Positions 59,472 through 64,000 of a stretch of DNA of 64,000 bases are shown one piece after another. The stretch spans positions 1 to 64,000 of the forward strand of contig NZ_LLWE01000029.1 of assembly GCF_001562055.1 (NCBI RefSeq), written 5' to 3'. Under the pieces are notes generated by a model that saw only the letters and a list, made by a program, of their open reading frames with translations, ran no database searches and was not told the origin of the DNA. A program made the translations under genes and the position numbers. The DNA comes from Polycladidibacter stylochi. Lineage in GTDB: Bacteria > Pseudomonadota > Alphaproteobacteria > Rhizobiales > Stappiaceae. The stretch's first letter is position 1. Every line of letters starts with the position of its first letter.

Positions 59472-60968
59472 TTAACCCATTGTAGGAATTGTCATTTCTG
59501 CACCTTCTTTAACACCCGACGGCCAGCGGGCTGTTACTGTTTTGGTGCGGGTGTAGAATTTAAAACCGTCTGGACCATGCTGGTTCAAATCGCCAAAGCC
59601 TGAACGCTTCCAGCCACCAAAACTGTGATAAGCCAGCGGCACAGGAATTGGCACATTAATCCCCACCATACCGATATTAATTCTTGCAGCAAAATCTCTT
59701 GCTGTATCACCATCACGGGTAAAAATGGCAGTTCCATTGCCGTATTCGTGGCTCATTGGCAGGTCGAGGGCTTCCTCATAGGATTCGGCCCTTACAACTG
59801 AGAGAACAGGTCCAAAGATTTCCTCTTTGTAGATTCGCATATCTTTCGTGACATTGTCAAAAAGGCAGCCCCCCATGAAGTTGCCATTCTCATAGCCTTG
59901 AAGTGTGAAGTCGCGACCATCGACAACCAGATTGGCACCTTCTTCAACACCACTGCTCACAAGGCCCTTGATACGTTCCATCGCCTCTTTGGAGATAAGC
60001 GGACCGAAGTCAACATCATTCCCTGCCGAGTATGGAGCGATTTTCAAAGCCTCAACCCTCGGTGCCAATTTAGCAATCAGTTTATCCGCGGTTTCTTTAC
60101 CGACTGGAACAGCAACCGAAATAGCCATACAACGCTCACCAGCGGCACCATAACCAGCGCCCACCAAGGCGTCGACGGCCTGATCCATATCAGCATCCGG
60201 CATGATGATCATATGGTTTTTGGCTCCACCAAAACACTGAACCCGCTTACCACTTGCTGTTCCGCGGCTGTACACATATTCGGCAATTGGCGTTGAACCA
60301 ACAAAACCGACAGCCTGAATGGTTTCATCGTCAAGTATAGCATCAACCACTTGCTTATCGCCATTAACGACGTTCAAAATACCAGCTGGTAAGCCCGCTT
60401 CAATCATCAGCTCTGCCAACATAATCGGCACAGTCGGGTTGCGCTCGGATGGCTTTAAGATAAACGCGTTGCCCGCAGCTATGGCAGTACAAAACTTCCA
60501 CATGGGAATCATTGCGGGAAAGTTAAATGGGGTAATGCCTGCGACAACACCCAATGGCTGTCGCATAGAGTACATATCTATATCTGGTCCCGCGCCATCG
60601 GTATATTCTCCCTTCAACATTTGCGGTGCACCGATACAAAACTCGGCGACTTCCAGACCACGAATTACATCTCCTTTGGCATCAGGGATTGTTTTGCCAT
60701 GCTCTTTGGAAAGCGCTTCAGCCAGTTTATCCATGTCGCGATTGAGTAGGTCAACGAACCGCATCATGACACGCGCACGGCGCTGTGGATTTGTCGCTGC
60801 CCATGCCGGTTGCGCGTGTGCGCTATTGGCTACGGCTGCCTTTAGCTCTTCTTCGTTTGCCATAGCAACATGGCCGATGACCTCACCGGTTGCCGGATTA
60901 AACACTTCTTTTGTACGCCCCGACGTTCCTGCAACACGCTTTGCGCCAATAAAGTGACCAAGTTCCAT
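59472..60968 (-). CDS. mmsA: CoA-acylating methylmalonate-semialdehyde dehydrogenase
   Basis: A 498-residue aldehyde dehydrogenase of the MmsA type, converting (methyl)malonate semialdehyde to propionyl-CoA or acetyl-CoA in valine and inositol breakdown. It has GVVAGITPFNFPAMIPMWKFCTAIAAGNAFILKPSERNP (140-178), GFVGSTPIAEYVY, the MmsA-type FGGAKNHMIIMPDAD instead of the usual ALDH motif, and catalytic C280 in GAAGERCMA. It is divergent from a LysR regulator. Confidence 0.94.
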   Translation of the reverse strand: MELGHFIGAKRVAGTSGRTKEVFNPATGEVIGHVAMANEEELKAAVANSAHAQPAWAATNPQRRARVMMRFVDLLNRDMDKLAEALSKEHGKTIPDAKGDVIRGLEVAEFCIGAPQMLKGEYTDGAGPDIDMYSMRQPLGVVAGITPFNFPAMIPMWKFCTAIAAGNAFILKPSERNPTVPIMLAELMIEAGLPAGILNVVNGDKQVVDAILDDETIQAVGFVGSTPIAEYVYSRGTASGKRVQCFGGAKNHMIIMPDADMDQAVDALVGAGYGAAGERCMAISVAVPVGKETADKLIAKLAPRVEALKIAPYSAGNDVDFGPLISKEAMERIKGLVSSGVEEGANLVVDGRDFTLQGYENGNFMGGCLFDNVTKDMRIYKEEIFGPVLSVVRAESYEEALDLPMSHEYGNGTAIFTRDGDTARDFAARINIGMVGINVPIPVPLAYHSFGGWKRSGFGDLNQHGPDGFKFYTRTKTVTARWPSGVKEGAEMTIPTMG

Positions 60969-61098
60969 TTGTCCCTCCCGTTCTATCTTTTACACTCGCC
61001 TCACAGTTGATCATCAAATTTTTAAAGTTACAATGCTATATAAAGCGCATCTATTGTGCGTAAAATATAGATCAAAAAGTTAAGGTGATGGACTATCT

Positions 61099-61992
61099 AT
61101 GAATTGGGATGATACACGGATTTTTTTAGCAATAGCCCGCAATGGGCAGATTTTGGCCGCTGCAAACAGGCTTGGCCTTAACCATGCAACCGTTGCACGT
61201 CGCTTAAATAACCTGGAAGACGCTTTGGGCGTTAAACTATTTAAGCGCCTACCCAGCGGAAGCAACCTCAGCGAGGCTGGAGAACGTTTTTTTGAATATG
61301 CAGAACGTATTGAAGCTGAAATGGAGCAAGCACAAAGTCACATTGGTTCTGGTAATTTAACCCTTGAAGGAACGGTACGCATTAGTGCCCCCGATGGCTT
61401 CGCGGTTGCTTTTTTAGCCAAACATCTTGGTTTCTTGAGCCAACAGCATGAACAATTGAATGTTCAGCTGGTTCCTATGCACCGCAGCTTATCCTTATCC
61501 AAACGTGAGGCAGATATTGCCATTACCGTTGGTGCTCCGGAGCAAGGGCGTGTGGTCGCCCGCCGTTTGGTAGATTATCACTTGGGTCTTTTTGCCAGTA
61601 CACATTACCTTGACCGTTATGGCCCCCCCCTAACTGCACAGTCTTTAGCCAATCACCAACTGGTTGGCTATGTTGAAGACCTTGTTGTGTCCCCTGCCCT
61701 TGATTATGCGCAGGAATTTTGGCGGGGTTGGCGTGCCAGCTTTGAATGTGCCAGTGCGATGGCGCAATATGAAGCGGTACGCGCGGGGGCCGGCATAGGT
61801 ATTTTACATGGGTTTATTGCAGCGGATGACCGTAACCTAACACCTGTTTTGCCAGAACTGGGCATAAATCGCAGCTACCACCTTGTTTACCACGAGAGTA
61901 GCCGCGAACAACGGCGCGTGCGTGTTGTTGCCGACTACATTATCGAGCTCGTGGATACGCACCGCGATCTGTTCAGACAGTATGAGCGATAA
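61099..61992 (+). CDS. LysR-family transcriptional regulator
   Basis: A 297-residue regulator. It has an N-terminal winged HTH (MNWDDTRIFLAIARNGQILAAANRLGLNHATVARRLNNLEDALGVKLFKRLPSGSNLSEAGERF) and a LysR effector domain (GTVRISAPDGFAVAFLAKHLGFL, ADIAITVGAPEQGRVVARRLVDYHLGLFAS). Divergent from mmsA across a 130-bp gap, it probably regulates that gene. Confidence 0.92.
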   Translation: MNWDDTRIFLAIARNGQILAAANRLGLNHATVARRLNNLEDALGVKLFKRLPSGSNLSEAGERFFEYAERIEAEMEQAQSHIGSGNLTLEGTVRISAPDGFAVAFLAKHLGFLSQQHEQLNVQLVPMHRSLSLSKREADIAITVGAPEQGRVVARRLVDYHLGLFASTHYLDRYGPPLTAQSLANHQLVGYVEDLVVSPALDYAQEFWRGWRASFECASAMAQYEAVRAGAGIGILHGFIAADDRNLTPVLPELGINRSYHLVYHESSREQRRVRVVADYIIELVDTHRDLFRQYER

Positions 61993-62023
61993 ACGTAATT
62001 CTGTTGTGTTTTTCTTTTTACAC

Positions 62024-62623
62024 TTAGGATGAGAGACGCAGCTGTAGGGCCTGATAAAGCATCATCAACCGCGGGCATTGAATTTCACCATTTTTATATA
62101 TTTGTTGCAGCTGCTTTAATGGCAATTCGATAATTTCGATGTTTTCATCTTCATCTTGTTGGCGGATTTCTGCCCTTGCTGAGCCTTGAGTATAGCCCGC
62201 TAAAAACAAGTGAGCCCGCTCCTTCATACGAGCAGGGTTAATATAGACCGTTGCTATTTTGACAAGGCTATTTAACTTGCAACCCATTTCTTCCATTGCC
62301 TCACGGTGGACTGCTGCCTCGATATCATCGTCGCTATCTTCAATTCCCCCGGCGCAAGCTTCTAAAATTACAGCGTTATCAGCCAATAATGGCGCAGCAC
62401 GGGCTTGGCGTACCAATAAAACGGTCTCGCGCTTGCTGTCATAGGGAAGTACCGAGATTGAATCGCAAGAAGCCCAGATTATTTCTGTTGCTTGATGTAC
62501 GAGAGCCGACTTTCTGGTTTCAACGCTAACGGCCAGTATTTCTCCATTTGCCTTTAACAGACTTTCCCTTTTGGTAATCAGCGGCTGCAACTTTGAAGGT
62601 GGAAGAAACATGTTATCGGGCAA
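62024..62623 (-). CDS. NUDIX hydrolase (nucleoside-diphosphate-sugar type)
   Basis: A 199-residue NUDIX enzyme with the box starting at G93 (GGIEDSDDDIEAAVHREAMEEMGC). The first box glutamate is D99; R107-E108, E111-E112 and G114 are intact. The preceding strand arrangement (SISVLPYDSKRETVLLVRQARAAPLL) resembles the ADP-ribose/GDP-mannose pyrophosphatase group. It follows the phosphomannomutase gene on the same strand, which would fit a nucleotide-sugar role, but a terminator lies between them. Confidence 0.88.
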   Translation of the reverse strand: MPDNMFLPPSKLQPLITKRESLLKANGEILAVSVETRKSALVHQATEIIWASCDSISVLPYDSKRETVLLVRQARAAPLLADNAVILEACAGGIEDSDDDIEAAVHREAMEEMGCKLNSLVKIATVYINPARMKERAHLFLAGYTQGSARAEIRQQDEDENIEIIELPLKQLQQIYKNGEIQCPRLMMLYQALQLRLSS

Positions 62624-62698
62624 TGTTCTGCAATCCTTAAATGAAGATCGGTTAGAAAGTACTTAGAGGCATTTTCATATTTAATAGTAATCTGATTG

Positions 62699-62728
62699 AA
62701 AAAAGGGCAGGAAATCCCCTGCCCTTTT
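62699..62728 (-). terminator. Strong terminator of the phosphohexomutase gene
   Basis: AAAAGGGCAGG (62701-62711) pairs with CCTGCCCTTTT (62718-62728) over 11 bp. On the minus strand it is followed by a U-run, 20 bases after the stop of the mutase gene. It is nearly symmetrical and may work in both directions. Confidence 0.85.
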
Positions 62729-62748
62729 GTTTTTATTTGCCTAGAGAC

Positions 62749-64000
62749 CTAGATCGTTTGGTTGTACTCGCCAACCTCAGGATTTTCACGCAAAACAGCA
62801 TCTACCGCTTTGAACATTTCGTGAAGGCGCTCGTTTGAAACCGGGCTTTCAACAACCACAACCAGCTCTGGCTTATTTGAGGAAGCCCGTACAAGACCCC
62901 ATGTGCCATCTTCGCTCACAACGCGAATACCGTTCACGGTTATCAAGTCAACAATTTTTTGACCACCAACTTTTTCACCAGCTTGTTGCATGGCTTTAAA
63001 GCGAGCCACAACTTTGTCCACCACTGCGTATTTCTCTTCATCGGCGCAATGTGGTGACATGGTGGGCGAACCCCATGTTTTTGGCAGTTCCCGGCGCAAA
63101 TCTGCCATTGTTTTACCCGGATTGCGGTCAAGCATATCCAGCGCAGCAATCGCAGAGACAAGGCCATCATCATAGCCACGACCAATTGGTGCATTAAAGA
63201 AGTAGTGACCGGATTTTTCAAAACCTGCCAGAGCGTTTAGGTCAGATACGCGGCGTTTGATGTAGGAATGGCCTGTTTTGTAGTAGTCGGTTTTGGCTCC
63301 GAGTTCTTTTAGAACTGGATCGCTGTGATATAGCCCCGTTGATTTAACATCCACCACAAACTGGGCATCTTTATAGATTGCACTTAAATCACGCGCCAGC
63401 ATTACACCGACTTTATCGGCGAAGATTTCTTCCCCTTCATTATCAACGACACCACAGCGATCGCCGTCACCATCGAATCCCAAACCAATTTCAGCACCGG
63501 TTTCCAGCACTTTATCCCGAATGGCATGCAACATTTTCATGTCTTCCGGATTTGGGTTGTAGTTCGGGAACGTATGATCGAGCTCGCAATCCAGCTCAAT
63601 CACCTCAGCACCCAAAGCCCTTAGGATTTTCGGCGCAAAAGCACCGGCTGTGCCATTACCGCAGGCAACAACTGCTTTAATTGGCCGCTTGAACTTATCC
63701 CGGTTCGTTAAATCAGAAATATATTCTTGAGCAAAATCATCGTGATAAATGTAAGCACCGCCTGAGGAAAGCTCAAACTTAGCTTCTAATACGAGTTCTT
63801 TTAACCGCGACATTTCATCGGGACCAAAAGTGAGCGGGCGATTTACACCCATCTTGACCCCTGTCCAGCCATTATCGTTATGGGATGCGGTGACCATGGC
63901 AACGCAAGCGACATCCAGCTCGAACTGGGCAAAGTATGCCATAGGGGACATGGCCATGCCAATATCATGCACCTTGATGCCTGTTGCCATCAAGCCGTTA
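62749..64000 (-). CDS. Phosphomannomutase/phosphoglucomutase (5' end outside window)
   Basis: At least 416 residues of the alpha-D-phosphohexomutase family. The active-site serine loop is VTASHNDNGWTGVKMG. The metal loop is FDGDGDRCGVVD and the sugar-binding loop is FEKSGHYFFN. The phosphate-binding C-terminal domain is VRASSNKPELVVVVES. The frame is open to the end of the window, so the N-terminus is missing. It interconverts mannose or glucose 6- and 1-phosphates for polysaccharide and nucleotide-sugar synthesis. Confidence 0.92.
   Translation of the reverse strand, partial: NGLMATGIKVHDIGMAMSPMAYFAQFELDVACVAMVTASHNDNGWTGVKMGVNRPLTFGPDEMSRLKELVLEAKFELSSGGAYIYHDDFAQEYISDLTNRDKFKRPIKAVVACGNGTAGAFAPKILRALGAEVIELDCELDHTFPNYNPNPEDMKMLHAIRDKVLETGAEIGLGFDGDGDRCGVVDNEGEEIFADKVGVMLARDLSAIYKDAQFVVDVKSTGLYHSDPVLKELGAKTDYYKTGHSYIKRRVSDLNALAGFEKSGHYFFNAPIGRGYDDGLVSAIAALDMLDRNPGKTMADLRRELPKTWGSPTMSPHCADEEKYAVVDKVVARFKAMQQAGEKVGGQKIVDLITVNGIRVVSEDGTWGLVRASSNKPELVVVVESPVSNERLHEMFKAVDAVLRENPEVGEYNQTI

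Overview
This window carries a complete Mu-like (transposable) prophage inside an alphaproteobacterial chromosome. Several host genes are typical of Alphaproteobacteria: an NDUFS4-type complex I subunit beside a tRNA gene, a DctPQM TRAP transporter, MmsA with a divergent LysR regulator, CydDC, and ZnuA behind ATGTnATAATATAACAT-type sites. A marine member of the Hyphomicrobiales (Rhizobiales) is a reasonable guess, but I cannot name a genus from sequence alone. The flanking host DNA looks more AT-rich than the prophage core.

Layout. 1-60 is the 3' tail of an IS3-type transposase. 761-4451 is host: dusA (-), a PiT phosphate permease (-), an NDUFS4-like gene (+) and tRNA-Arg(UCU). 4536-44597 is the prophage (40,062 bp), flanked by a perfect 5-bp target duplication GCTGT (4531-4535 and 44598-44602). 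Its ends carry copies of a 22-bp motif: two in tandem at the left and inverted copies at the right. 45011-64000 is host again: an outer-membrane barrel protein, a lacI/dehydratase/TRAP operon, znuA, an Lrp-type regulator with a saccharopine-dehydrogenase-like gene, cydDC, mmsA with a lysR, a NUDIX hydrolase, and the 3' part of a phosphomannomutase/phosphoglucomutase.

Prophage. Rightward from the divergent repressor/Ner control region come the early genes: MuA-type transposase (D296, D355, E391), MuB-type ATPase, DUF3164, Rha-type regulators, GemA and a Mor-like activator. They end at a strong terminator (15440-15469). The late genes follow: endolysin, holin-like protein, overlapping spanin-like pair, DksA/TraR-like protein, small and large terminase, DUF935 portal, head morphogenesis protein with a nuclease-like tail, protease with nested scaffold, decoration protein, and gpT-type major head protein. 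The tail genes are in P2-like order: V, W, J, I, fibre proteins, FI sheath, FII tube, E with a -1 frameshift extension E', tape measure, U, X, D. The right end holds a Com-like zinc-finger gene overlapping a Dam-type adenine methyltransferase, the place where Mu has com-mom.

The most exciting element is at the left end, inside the phage boundaries. A LuxR-type receptor gene and a LuxI-type acyl-homoserine-lactone synthase gene lie directly downstream of the phage repressor, on the same strand. A 20-bp palindrome fitting the CT-N12-AG form of lux-type boxes sits just upstream of the luxR start codon. The phage therefore appears to own a full AHL signal and receptor pair within its lysogeny operon. 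The hypothesis is that lysogens broadcast and sense their own density to bias lysis versus lysogeny, or to control host behaviour. The sequence shows the genes and their position; the regulatory link to lysogeny is inference.
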